Shown here one piece after another: positions 51,890 through 60,315 of a stretch of 64,000 nt of DNA. This stretch comes from Limosilactobacillus caecicola (GTDB lineage Bacteria > Bacillota > Bacilli > Lactobacillales > Lactobacillaceae). Each line of letters opens with the position of its first letter. Within the stretch, counting starts at the first letter, position 1. The DNA is taken from contig NZ_CALPCI010000006.1 in assembly GCF_943192935.1 (NCBI RefSeq), forward strand, positions 1-64,000. Direction: 5' to 3'. The translations under genes and the position numbers were made by a program. Under the pieces are notes generated by a model that saw only the letters and a list, made by a program, of their open reading frames with translations, was not told the DNA's origin and ran no database searches.

Positions 51890-52984
51890 ATGACGCAAAA
51901 GTTAAAAGTCGGCGTAATTGGTGCCACCGGCATGGTTGGCCAACGCTTCGTGACCCTGCTCGCTGATCACCCCTGGTTTGAAGTGACCGTGGTGGCCGCA
52001 AGTAAACACAGTGCTGGTCAAAAGTACGGTGAAGCCGTTAAAGACCGCTGGAAGATGGGTGACACACCGGTTCCAGAAAACGTCAAGAACTTGACGATCT
52101 TGGATGCCGAAGACGTCGACAAAGTTGCTTCCCAAGTTGACTTTGTCTTCTCTGCTGTCCACATGTCAAAGGATGAAATCCGCCAACTCGAAGAAGAATA
52201 TGCCAAGCACGAAACTCCGGTGGTTTCCAACAACAGTGCCCACCGGTGGACACCAGATGTTCCAATGGTCGTTCCGGAAATCAATCCGGACCACACGGAC
52301 ATCATCAAGTATCAACGGCAACGGTTAGGAACTAAACGCGGGTTTGTTGCGGTCAAGCCCAACTGTTCAATCCAAAGTTACACCCCTGCACTGGCCGCTT
52401 GGCAAAAGTTTGAACCAACCCAAGTCTTGGCAACCACCTACCAAGCGATCTCCGGAGCCGGGAAGACTTTGGAAACAGCACCAGAAATTGTGGGCAATGT
52501 GATTCCGTACATTCCTGGTGAAGAAGCCAAGTCCGAAGACGAACCACTCAAGATTTTCGGCCACGTTGACGCTGATAAAAAGGAAATTGTCAAGGCAAAC
52601 GGTCCTGTGATCACGAGTCAGTGTCTCCGGGTACCGGTATTGTACGGCCACACCGTAGCGGCCTTCGTCAACTTCAAGCAAAATCCGTCTAAGGATGACC
52701 TGATTGAAGCCTTGGAAGACTACAGTGGTGTGCCACAAGAACTAGAATTACCAAGTGCACCAAAGCAGTTTATTCAATACCTGCAAGATGATTTCCGGCC
52801 ACAAGTTCGTTACGATGTGAACTTCGAACACGGCATGGGCATCTCAATTGGGCGCCTGCGTCCCGATAAATTATTTGACTGGAAGTTTATTGGCCTTTCC
52901 CACAATACGGCCCGTGGTGCCGCGGGTGGTGCGATCGAATTTGCCGAATTGCTCAAGGCCCAAGGTTACATTCAACCAAAGTAA
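51890..52984 (+). CDS. asd: Aspartate-semialdehyde dehydrogenase
   Basis: Makes aspartate semialdehyde for lysine/DAP, threonine and methionine. The 364-aa enzyme has the NADP loop GVIGATGMVGQRF, the catalytic Cys in VKPNCSIQSY and the His-containing SIGRLRPD region. Its length and NCSI form match the longer archaeal/fungal-like type also found in lactobacilli. SD GGAGG is 8 nt before ATG 51890; the frame opens earlier. Single gene, then a perfect 19-bp terminator. Confidence 0.93.
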   Translation: MTQKLKVGVIGATGMVGQRFVTLLADHPWFEVTVVAASKHSAGQKYGEAVKDRWKMGDTPVPENVKNLTILDAEDVDKVASQVDFVFSAVHMSKDEIRQLEEEYAKHETPVVSNNSAHRWTPDVPMVVPEINPDHTDIIKYQRQRLGTKRGFVAVKPNCSIQSYTPALAAWQKFEPTQVLATTYQAISGAGKTLETAPEIVGNVIPYIPGEEAKSEDEPLKIFGHVDADKKEIVKANGPVITSQCLRVPVLYGHTVAAFVNFKQNPSKDDLIEALEDYSGVPQELELPSAPKQFIQYLQDDFRPQVRYDVNFEHGMGISIGRLRPDKLFDWKFIGLSHNTARGAAGGAIEFAELLKAQGYIQPK

Positions 52985-53017
52985 ATTTCAGTTAACTGCC
53001 TAATTTTTTGATTCTAC

Positions 53018-53062
53018 TAAACACGAAAGGCTCACGCTAATAACGTGAGCCTTTCGTGTTTA
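53018..53062 (+). terminator. asd: Strong intrinsic terminator after asd
   Basis: A 19-bp perfect stem (53018-53036 with 53044-53062, core AAAGGCTCACG) and a 7-nt loop. The T-run after it is short (TTTA then AAATTATT), so strength rests on the stem. The rest of 53063-53304 holds no gene or repeat I can support. Confidence 0.8.
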
Positions 53063-53304
53063 AATTATTAATCATGTACCTATCTCAAAAAAGTCCACTC
53101 AAAGATCAGACCTTTTGCCAATTTTGGGTTGATGTAAGTCCAAAACCGATTAGATCATACAAATTGATAAGCAATATAACGGTTACGAACAATTTATCAC
53201 TTTATACGTCAGGAATCCTGATATGTCGCGGATAGTGAACATTCCCCAGCAACTTTTTTCTTAGCTTTCTAAGGCTGGAGTCATCTAGTGTCCCAGTCCA
53301 ATTT

Positions 53305-54174
53305 CTAAACTGATTGCCCCCAAAGAAAATTATAGAGCAGGGCATTCACATCTGCATTCTCATGCAATCGGCTATGGGACGCCTGTTTACCGGTCAGCTT
53401 TTGCTCTTGGTATGACTTGGCGCGTGGGCTGACTAAATATTTCAAAGATTGCGCCGATTGCACAGTCAAGTCACCATCGGTCCCCTGTCCTTTATCACCA
53501 TAAATATTTAACACCTCTGCCGATTGCGGATAGGTTTGGCGCAATTTTTCCAGGTAGCGATACTGTTTCGTGACATTGTTTAATGGTTTGCCATTTTTAG
53601 CGACCCGGTCATGGTTCTTATTCGTATCACTCATCACCAAACCATTAAAGTGTCCGGCAATTGCGACCTGCTTATTCAGTGTTGGCAACTGGTGATTACT
53701 ACTGTACTGACGGAGGTAGTACATAATTGCTAAATTCCCCATCGAGTGGCCAACTAAGTTCACTTTGTTAAATTTGTAGTGATTTTGTAACGTGACAATC
53801 ACGTTCCGTACCCATTGACCATCAGTTTTGTAATTCGGGTTACGCGGATTATCAAAGTTGACTTCAACAATTGGGTTTTGACTGTTTGCTCGAATAGTTC
53901 CCGTCAGTTTGACACTCCCACTTGGCCGCACATTCGCACGAATTATCGCCTTTTTGGTGGTGATCCCTTCCTTCACGGCACCGTTGACCATGTACTCCTC
54001 GGCGTGGTAGCTACTACCATAGCCATGGAAAAAGAAGGTCGGTGTCCCGATTGTCGGACGATTGTGCTCTGGTTGATAATTCACCGTTTGAGCAAACAAA
54101 TGACCAGTATAATAGGCCACACCGAGTCCGGCCACGACGATGATGATTAATAACCAGCGCCAGAATTTTTTCAT
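53305..54174 (-). CDS. DUF915-type alpha/beta hydrolase, membrane-anchored
   Basis: The 289-aa protein has an N-terminal TM anchor (about 5-24) and an extracytoplasmic alpha/beta hydrolase fold: TFFFHGYGSSYHAEE, the nucleophile elbow VGHSMGNLA, and a late SHSRLHE region with the likely His. Such proteins of lactobacilli (DUF915) are thought to be esterases or lipases; the substrate is unknown. It begins 1 nt after the antiporter stop, so it is its operon partner. Confidence 0.85.
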   Translation of the reverse strand: MKKFWRWLLIIIVVAGLGVAYYTGHLFAQTVNYQPEHNRPTIGTPTFFFHGYGSSYHAEEYMVNGAVKEGITTKKAIIRANVRPSGSVKLTGTIRANSQNPIVEVNFDNPRNPNYKTDGQWVRNVIVTLQNHYKFNKVNLVGHSMGNLAIMYYLRQYSSNHQLPTLNKQVAIAGHFNGLVMSDTNKNHDRVAKNGKPLNNVTKQYRYLEKLRQTYPQSAEVLNIYGDKGQGTDGDLTVQSAQSLKYLVSPRAKSYQEQKLTGKQASHSRLHENADVNALLYNFLWGQSV

Positions 54175-54175
54175 C

Positions 54176-55342
54176 TTATTCCGCCTCCTGTGCTCCGTGC
54201 ATGCGGTGAAGTGAATGTTTCAGGATGAACGGTGCCAAGATGGTCGCTAATACAATCACCGTAATGATATCCGAGTAATATTTTTCGGAAAGCAAGTGGG
54301 CTTGGAAACCGATTTGCGCCGTGATCAGCGACATTTCGCCCCGGGCAATCATTCCGCTCCCAATGATGTAACTACTATCGAGGTTGAAGCCGGTTAGTTT
54401 GGCGCCTCCGCCACAACCAATCAACTTGGTCAGGCAAGCCAACACAGTCATCATGATAATGAACCAGAGGGAATCCATAAAGTGATCAAAGCGCATACTC
54501 AACCCTACGTTGACAAAGAAAATTGGAATGAACATCGCGTAACCGATCGGGACGAAACTCTTGTTGACGAGTTCTTTTTTCTTGGTATTTGCGACAGCAA
54601 TTCCCGCAAAGAAGGATCCCACGGCGCCACTGAGTTGGACGGCGTCTGCTAGTGCTGCCATCCCTAGACAGAGGATCATTGCGATCACACTCGGTGCCGC
54701 CGTCGTCAGCAGGTCCGAACTGATTTCCATTAAATATGGGGCTAGCCAGCGAACCAGTAAATAGGTCCCACCAAAGAAGATCACTTGGAGCAAGATCACC
54801 AATGGCAGGCTCATTTGCTTCCCCGACTGACCATTATTCATCATGCTAATCAAAATACTTAATAGGAACACGCCACCAATGTCATCGGCTACGGCGGCCC
54901 CCAGAATCGTTGCACCTTCCTTACTACCCAACTGGTTGTAATCCCGCAAAACCGCTACGGAAATGCTGACAGAGGTCGCAGAAAAAACCACCCCAATAAA
55001 GAGCGATTCAAACCACTGCATGCCATACAGGTCCGAAGCCACTCCCATGACCACAATTGGTAAAACCATGCCCATGAGGGCCACCACGACCGCGGGCTTT
55101 AAATACTTTTTCAGCAGTCCCAGATCGCTTTCGAGACCGGCAATAAACATCAGGATAATGACCCCGATTTCTTGAAATTCGGTAATCATATGAGTTTGAT
55201 GAATCCAGCCGAAAACCGCTGGTCCCATCACAATGCCGACGATAATTTGGCCGATCACGTCTGGAATTCCAATCCGCATACTAAAGTGTGAGACAATCTG
55301 GGTGACTAATAAAATTATGGCCAGTGTTGCAATAAATGTCAT
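54176..55342 (-). CDS. CPA2-type cation:proton antiporter
   Basis: A 388-aa protein with about 12 TM segments of the Na+/H+ exchanger (KefB/NapA) fold: GIPDVIGQIIVGIVMGP, the ion-site GAAVADDIGGVF region and PIGYAMFIPIFFVNVGLSM. Likely Na+ or K+ exchange for pH or salt homeostasis. No KTN/TrkA regulatory domain is fused. Followed by the DUF915 gene. Confidence 0.88.
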   Translation of the reverse strand: MTFIATLAIILLVTQIVSHFSMRIGIPDVIGQIIVGIVMGPAVFGWIHQTHMITEFQEIGVIILMFIAGLESDLGLLKKYLKPAVVVALMGMVLPIVVMGVASDLYGMQWFESLFIGVVFSATSVSISVAVLRDYNQLGSKEGATILGAAVADDIGGVFLLSILISMMNNGQSGKQMSLPLVILLQVIFFGGTYLLVRWLAPYLMEISSDLLTTAAPSVIAMILCLGMAALADAVQLSGAVGSFFAGIAVANTKKKELVNKSFVPIGYAMFIPIFFVNVGLSMRFDHFMDSLWFIIMMTVLACLTKLIGCGGGAKLTGFNLDSSYIIGSGMIARGEMSLITAQIGFQAHLLSEKYYSDIITVIVLATILAPFILKHSLHRMHGAQEAE

Positions 55343-55389
55343 TCTCTTTTTCTCCTACTTATTTTCAGTAACTAACTCGTTGCTCATGA

Positions 55390-56280
55390 TCACCAATTTT
55401 CTGGTGACGCTACGTAGTCGTCGACCCCGTCAGGGTTGCCCGACCACTTAAATTTGTCGTACCAAATGGCATGCTGCTCGTCATGTAACGCATCAATTTC
55501 TAGCATTTCAAATGGTGATAATTCAAAATCGAAGACGTCAGCATTTTCTTGCATCCGCTGTTCATGGGTCGTCTTTGGAATTTCAATGAAGCCGTGCTGA
55601 AGGCCCCACCGTAATTCAACTTGGGCGGTTGTCTTCCCGTGGGCTTGAGCGATTGCGGCAATCCGTGGATTCTGGAGGAGTTGACCATTGCCCAACGGTG
55701 ACCAGGCTTCCAAATGGATCCCGAGTTGCTGACAAAATTCAACCAAATGCGGTTGCCGAATCCGTGGGTTTAATTCCAATTGGTTCACAACCGGCAGCAC
55801 AGTGGCGTGGTCGATCAGGTTGATCAACCGGCCACGGTCAAAGTTGCAAACCCCAATGGACCGGGCTTGACCGTCCTTCAGAATTGCTTCCATTGCCCGC
55901 CAGGTTTCGTTAAATTTACCATCAACCGGCCAGTGTTCAAGTAAGAGGTCCACGTGGTCAGTTTGCAGGGCCTTCAGTTGGCCTTCAAAGCCTTGCCGTA
56001 CCCGGTCATAGTCACCCTGATCACCATTAAAAATCTTGGTGGTCAAAAACACATCGTCACGATTAATGGTTCCCTCATCAATCGCTGCTTGTAAGCCAGC
56101 ACCAACACCAGCTTCATTACCGTACTGCTTGGCCGTATCAATCAACACGTAACCATTTTTGAGGGCCGTTTGTACCATTGTTTTTGTCTGTTCAATCGGT
56201 GTCTTCCAGACCCCTAACCCCAGTTGGGGAATCTTGACTCCATTGTTCAGTTCAACAGTTGCTTGTAAATTTTGCTTCAT
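55390..56280 (-). CDS. Aldo/keto reductase
   Basis: A NADPH-dependent reductase of the 2,5-diketo-D-gluconate reductase type. The 296-aa TIM barrel has VLIDTAKQYGNEAGVG with the catalytic Asp and Tyr, LTTKIF with Lys and LLLEHWPVDG with His, so the tetrad is complete; ends with IPKTTHEQRM. SD AGAGGTG is 6 nt from ATG 56280; the frame opens 3 codons earlier. Confidence 0.93.
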   Translation of the reverse strand: MKQNLQATVELNNGVKIPQLGLGVWKTPIEQTKTMVQTALKNGYVLIDTAKQYGNEAGVGAGLQAAIDEGTINRDDVFLTTKIFNGDQGDYDRVRQGFEGQLKALQTDHVDLLLEHWPVDGKFNETWRAMEAILKDGQARSIGVCNFDRGRLINLIDHATVLPVVNQLELNPRIRQPHLVEFCQQLGIHLEAWSPLGNGQLLQNPRIAAIAQAHGKTTAQVELRWGLQHGFIEIPKTTHEQRMQENADVFDFELSPFEMLEIDALHDEQHAIWYDKFKWSGNPDGVDDYVASPENW

Positions 56281-56328
56281 TTTGAACACCTCTTACGTTC
56301 ATTATAGCGATTTCACCAGCATTTGCGG

Positions 56329-57164
56329 CTATGACTTTGCTAGATACTCCCGCGCCTCTTCCTGGGTCAGGTGGTATTGTTGCATAATTTTATCTATCAC
56401 TTCGTCGTTCGAAAGATTCATTGCTTTTAAAATTTGAACAGTGCCAATTATCCCCTGTTCCTTTCCTAAATTTAGTCCTTCTTCCCGTGCTTCTTTCAAT
56501 TCGTGACGATGATCCATTTCATACAACGAAAGTCTCATGTATTCCGCCCTCCATTTCTTATCATGCTTCACCATCTGGATTCGTTGCCTTAATTTTACGA
56601 CAAAGTCATCAGTGTCTTCAATCTTGCGGTGGGCAATAACATCCAGAAATTGCTGCATCTTCGGGCTAACCGTCTGTTTAAGACTCCGGACATCAAAGAA
56701 AATATTCACTGAACCGTCATGCAACACTATTTCTGGTCGTTCATCGACATGTCGATGCATTGTATATTTCTGTAAGCCTTGCTCTAACGGATCAAATAGA
56801 CAGAAAAAAATAATGTAAGAATCATCTGCCTCCCGATAATCTTGTCCCTTTTCATAGGCGTCAATTGAATTCATGGACTGATAGTAGCGCGCCCGTTGCA
56901 AAATATTGTATTCGTTGACCACCTGCATTTCAATGTCGTACCGACGCTGGCGGTCATCCTGCACATAAATATCAAATCGCACACTTTTCGCATCATACGT
57001 ACTCGCGAATGTCTGTTGATCATTCAGCATTTGGATCCGTTCAATCTTCTTCTCTGGTAGAACCCGCCGGATTACTTCCAAACAAATCTCGGGTCCAACA
57101 TCACCTTGCTGAACACAAAATCATTTTCGAGCCCCGCCTGCGCCCATTGTTGCGCTAAATTCAT
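56329..57164 (-). pseudogene. Rpn/PD-(D/E)XK nuclease family transposase, frameshifted
   Basis: A PDDEXK_2/Rpn-like gene split by a one-base frameshift. The 5' part runs from ATG 57164 (SD GAGGTG) as MNLAQQWAQAGLENDFVFSKVM, then reaches a stop. The remaining frame (57081 down to 56329, 250 aa) starts with PEICLEVIRRVLPEKKI, exactly the continuation expected for the family. Restoring one G in the run at 57088-57096 joins the frames. The body has the usual nuclease region (RFDIYVQDDRQRRYDIEMQV) and the C-terminal KEQGIIGTVQILKAMNLSNDEVIDKI tail. It may be a recent inactivation or a read error. Confidence 0.8.
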
Positions 57165-57237
57165 TTTCTTCACCTCTTCGATAATTCTTCATTATCTAAA
57201 GACGGCAAAAATGAGATTAGATATTTTATCGTACACA

Positions 57238-57304
57238 AAAAGCCACCAATCGGATTCGAACATGAGTGTCACACTCATTGATATAACCCGCTTTGATGGC
57301 TTTT
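57238..57304. other. Complex inverted repeat at the integrase-proximal element end; candidate attachment site or terminator
   Basis: Arms AAAAGCCACCA (57238-57248) and TGATGGCTTTT (57294-57304) pair with one mismatch, enclosing a perfect stem ATGAGTG/CACTCAT and a middle stem CGGATT/AACCCG. It lies 34 nt past the integrase stop. On minus the last arm ends in TTTTTG, so it could end integrase transcription. The end also contains a tRNA-T-loop-like GTTCGAATCC beside an acceptor-like TGGTGGC, as if a tRNA 3' end were copied here. The flanking T-stem does not pair and there is no full tRNA. Confidence 0.4.
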
Positions 57305-57337
57305 AATTATGAAACGTGTTGCAAATGTGTTGCAGTT

Positions 57338-58570
57338 TTATTTATCTAACCAGACATTTAGTAATTTAGATGAGAGACTTTGTTCGGGATGGACATATTT
57401 CTTCAAATAAACCTCATTAGAATGGCCTAACCGGTCAGCCGACCACGCAATATTCATCCCCTTAGCTGCAGTTAACGAAGCTACTGAATGACGGCAAGTG
57501 TACATACTGATTCCCTTAGTGGTATCAACAATCTCTAAACGGCGACAGATTCTTTTCAACATGCCATTCATTGATTCTTGACTTAGTATGCGTCCCTCTT
57601 TGGCACGTTTAAAGTCACGGATATTTAATAGGATAAAACCATGGTTTTTAATTTTGTACCGGTTAAGTAGTTTCGTTTGTTTATCTTGGTAGTTTAACAA
57701 TGAGTGATACGATGGTTTATCTAACGGTAATGTATAACGACTCTGTCCCCGAACACGACTCTTTAAGTGACCGGTTAACTTTCCTTCGGTTTGATTATAG
57801 GAATCCGTAAGATGAAAGACATGATAATCATAGTCTTCTGTACTTGGATCTAAAACCAAGTCATCCCATTTAAGGGCTTGGATCTCACTGGGCCGGCATC
57901 CAGTATTTAAAGCAATCAATATACCAATTAAGGCGATACTATCTGTAACGTCAACTTCACTAAGCCGTTTAATAACATACGAAGTAAGCTGGTGTAATTG
58001 CTGTTCAGAGAAGTAGCGCTTCTTATCTGGCGCCACCATTTCTGATTTTTTAAACCATCGTTTCATAGCATTTTGCGGCACTGGATTATGAGCAAAGATA
58101 CTACCAACGGACTGATTAAAAAAGTATCGTAAATGCCGAATTCTCTTGTCTAACACGGTCCCGGTAGCCACTGTCAAGTGATGATCCTTCGCGAATTGGC
58201 GAATAAATTTTTGAATTGTTAGTTCATTCACCTTAGCCATTAGAAGATTAGGGACGTATTCTTTGAGAATGCGCAATGTGTATTCATAGTCACGTTGGGT
58301 ACGAATTTCCCATGCTTCAACACTTTTATTAGAGTCTAAGAAAGACTGAAATGCTTCGACCAATGTTAATTGCTTCTCTTGAAAATAAGTAGATTGCTGT
58401 TGAAATTCCACTACTAACCGATCATATAATCGTTTCGCATCATTCTTAGTACCTTTACAATATCGAATAGGCAAGTTCACCGTGTTACCAGCATTATCTC
58501 TAGGTTGAGCTCTCACCTTCCATTCACCATAATGTTTTGACCTTTCGTTAGTTACTTTTTGAATTGACAT
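57338..58570 (-). CDS. int: Tyrosine recombinase (phage/ICE-type integrase)
   Basis: The 410-aa protein has an N-terminal Arm-binding region (KHYGEWKVRAQPRD), a core-binding domain (about 68-160) and the catalytic domain with R226 (GCRPSEIQAL), R360 and His361 in MYTCRHSVASL, H383 in LGHSNEVYL and the nucleophile Y392 in KKYVHP. The HxxR box has Tyr instead of the first His. It should move the element between chromosome and circle. SD AGGAGG precedes ATG 58570. The gene lies at the element end, as expected, behind a hairpin from xis. Confidence 0.93.
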   Translation of the reverse strand: MSIQKVTNERSKHYGEWKVRAQPRDNAGNTVNLPIRYCKGTKNDAKRLYDRLVVEFQQQSTYFQEKQLTLVEAFQSFLDSNKSVEAWEIRTQRDYEYTLRILKEYVPNLLMAKVNELTIQKFIRQFAKDHHLTVATGTVLDKRIRHLRYFFNQSVGSIFAHNPVPQNAMKRWFKKSEMVAPDKKRYFSEQQLHQLTSYVIKRLSEVDVTDSIALIGILIALNTGCRPSEIQALKWDDLVLDPSTEDYDYHVFHLTDSYNQTEGKLTGHLKSRVRGQSRYTLPLDKPSYHSLLNYQDKQTKLLNRYKIKNHGFILLNIRDFKRAKEGRILSQESMNGMLKRICRRLEIVDTTKGISMYTCRHSVASLTAAKGMNIAWSADRLGHSNEVYLKKYVHPEQSLSSKLLNVWLDK

Positions 58571-58588
58571 AGTCGTCCTCCTAATTAA

Positions 58589-58617
58589 AAAGGAGTGCGA
58601 TTGCCCGTCACTCCTTT
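58589..58617 (-). terminator. Hairpin between xis and int
   Basis: Stem AAAGGAGTG/CACTCCTTT with an 11-nt loop and TTTTTAATTAGG after it on minus, in the 56-nt xis-int gap. It could reduce integrase transcription relative to xis and rep. Confidence 0.65.
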
Positions 58618-58626
58618 ATTTTAGCA

Positions 58627-58818
58627 TTAGTTTTGATGAGTATGGAGCCCTGCTTGAGCCAACCAATTCTCAATTTCGTCTAAATTGAAATACTTTTGGC
58701 TATGTTCACTAAGTTGATGATATGGCAGTCCCAACCTTTGCAGTTTACGCAAATAATCAGTGCTTACACCTAAAGCATTTGCAGTTTCTTTAGTATTCAA
58801 ATAGCTATTTCCGATCAT
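58627..58818 (-). CDS. Excisionase-like small HTH protein
   Basis: A 63-aa MerR/AlpA-type DNA-binding protein: LNTKETANALGVSTDYLRKLQRLGLPYHQ and FNLDEIENWLAQAGL. Its size, wHTH pattern and place directly upstream of int support a role as excisionase (recombination directionality factor), by analogy. SD AAAGGAG is present. It lies 14 nt after rep. Confidence 0.75.
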   Translation of the reverse strand: MIGNSYLNTKETANALGVSTDYLRKLQRLGLPYHQLSEHSQKYFNLDEIENWLAQAGLHTHQN

Positions 58819-58832
58819 TAATTACTCCTTTA

Positions 58833-60062
58833 TCAATTATCATTGTTCAAAATACTACTAATATCTGTGAAACCTTCATGATTAATAATTTCAATCAATT
58901 TGGTAATTGAAGGGATTGTATTTAAAACATAGTATTTTTTTGTCTCACTATTGAATGTGTAATGAAGAATTCTATTATTTTCAAATTTGTAATAGTCTGG
59001 AACTCGCCTTGCTAACTGATCAAATTTATCAATTTTTCGATTAATGGTTTGTAAATTATGATATAGCTCTAGTGGGGTAAATGGTGTAGTAATAAAGATT
59101 ATATTTGGCATAAGAAACTTATCATAATACCTAGAACTAATCGGTTTTTCATACATAAATGGATCTAGCATTTTCAGCAACTCAGTATATTGGATTGAAG
59201 CCCTCATCTCATCCCAAATAATGATATGTTCCCCTTGATACCTTTGCATTGCATCCTTTTCTGAACCAGAAATGAAATATAGCTGCTTTAAGATTTTTTC
59301 ACACAGCTCTATTGCTAGTCTAGTTTTTCCAGTTCCCGCTTCTCCACAAAACCAATAATTTTTAATGGTTTGATCGCCTTTTTTCATCTGTTCTATCCAT
59401 TTTAAATGTTCAACCTTAAGCGCACCTTCATAAACCTTCTTAAGTTTTGTTTCATAACGAGCATATAGTAAGGGATCAAGGTCCATAATCTGCTTGGCTG
59501 CTTCTTCTTCCCTAATTTGCAATTTAGCTAACTTTTGAAATACTTCATCGATCATCTTCTTCTGAAAACTTTTCTTATTTTTTTCAGTTTCTAGACATGC
59601 ATGTTTACGTCGTTGTTCTTTCACAAATTGAACGTAATCAAAATTAGCAACAACATCATGAGGATCATAGTGAAACTTTTTTCTTGATTTATCGGTATCA
59701 TGAATTAAATACATCAGTGAATTGTTCGCTGACCTTTGAACACTTCCACCCTGTTTAGTCTTCCCTTCAATTTCATTGGATTCGGTCCCTAATCTTTCGG
59801 CTACACTATCGATATAAGTCCTCGCTTCAAAAATCATTACAACATGATAGTGCGTATTAACCTTGTCTTGCCCCTCTTTAGATGACTTATCACTATCATG
59901 TTTTATAATGGCGTACTTGTCTAAAGAATATCTTCTTTTTAGTATTTGCATCTTATTTTCAAGAAAAGTTAGGCATCCCTCTGGGGTTATTTCATTACTT
60001 GTTAGCAATTCTTCTTCGAAAACAGTCCAATCCATTACCTGAGTACGTACCTTCTTACCCAT
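58833..60062 (-). CDS. HUH endonuclease plus SF3 helicase protein (CRESS/Rep-like initiator or relaxase)
   Basis: The 409-aa protein joins two domains. N-terminal HUH nuclease: HYH at 71-73 in NTHYHVVMIFE and candidate catalytic Tyr118 in SLMYLIHDTDKSRKKFHYD, matching plasmid Rep_2 proteins. C-terminal SF3 helicase: Walker A GEAGTGKT (240-247), Walker B IIWDE (281-285), motif C IIFITTP (321-327) and the ARR finger (351-353). This layout is that of CRESS-DNA virus Reps and their bacterial plasmid relatives, and also of relaxases in some streptococcal mobilizable elements. SD AAAGGAGGTGG is strong. Codon and base use are A+T-rich against the neighbours. Confidence 0.88.
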   Translation of the reverse strand: MGKKVRTQVMDWTVFEEELLTSNEITPEGCLTFLENKMQILKRRYSLDKYAIIKHDSDKSSKEGQDKVNTHYHVVMIFEARTYIDSVAERLGTESNEIEGKTKQGGSVQRSANNSLMYLIHDTDKSRKKFHYDPHDVVANFDYVQFVKEQRRKHACLETEKNKKSFQKKMIDEVFQKLAKLQIREEEAAKQIMDLDPLLYARYETKLKKVYEGALKVEHLKWIEQMKKGDQTIKNYWFCGEAGTGKTRLAIELCEKILKQLYFISGSEKDAMQRYQGEHIIIWDEMRASIQYTELLKMLDPFMYEKPISSRYYDKFLMPNIIFITTPFTPLELYHNLQTINRKIDKFDQLARRVPDYYKFENNRILHYTFNSETKKYYVLNTIPSITKLIEIINHEGFTDISSILNNDN

Positions 60063-60125
60063 AATCCACCTCCTTTATTTATGAATTGACTAACCACAAT
60101 AGCTAGCACGATTTATGCCATTTTC

Positions 60126-60311
60126 ATGTCGTTATTTTGCGGTTTAGAAACAGGCCCACAAACCGCAAAATTGACTGTAATTAACGTCCAATTATGTCGT
60201 TATTTGCACGAACAAAGCGTAAACTCTGCAGAGTTTACGCTCAGACCTAACTTACTTCGTCGTCGCTTCTTGCTAACGCATCCGCTCCTCCTACGTAGCC
60301 TAGGTCGCTAC
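60126..60311. other. Candidate replication origin or oriT next to the HUH gene
   Basis: The gap upstream of the HUH gene is dense in symmetric structure. An 11-bp inverted repeat TTTTGCGGTTT / AAACCGCAAAA (60135-60145, 60160-60170) encloses a 14-nt loop. A perfect 24-bp palindrome at 60217-60240 centres on CTGCAG. A smaller CGTAGC-N7-GCTACG hairpin lies at 60291-60310. ATGTCGTTATTT is directly repeated at 60126 and 60194. HUH enzymes nick at hairpins, and iteron-like repeats bind Reps; no nick site is proven. Confidence 0.55.
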
Positions 60312-60315
60312 GCTT

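Noticed and set aside
53074-53238. Short frame of about 54 codons after the asd terminator
   Set aside because: No SD, no promoter and no recognisable protein; the region looks non-coding.
57238-57300. A complete tRNA gene at the integrase end
   Set aside because: Acceptor-like arms pair, but the total length is about 60 nt, the T-stem does not pair and there is no D or anticodon arm.
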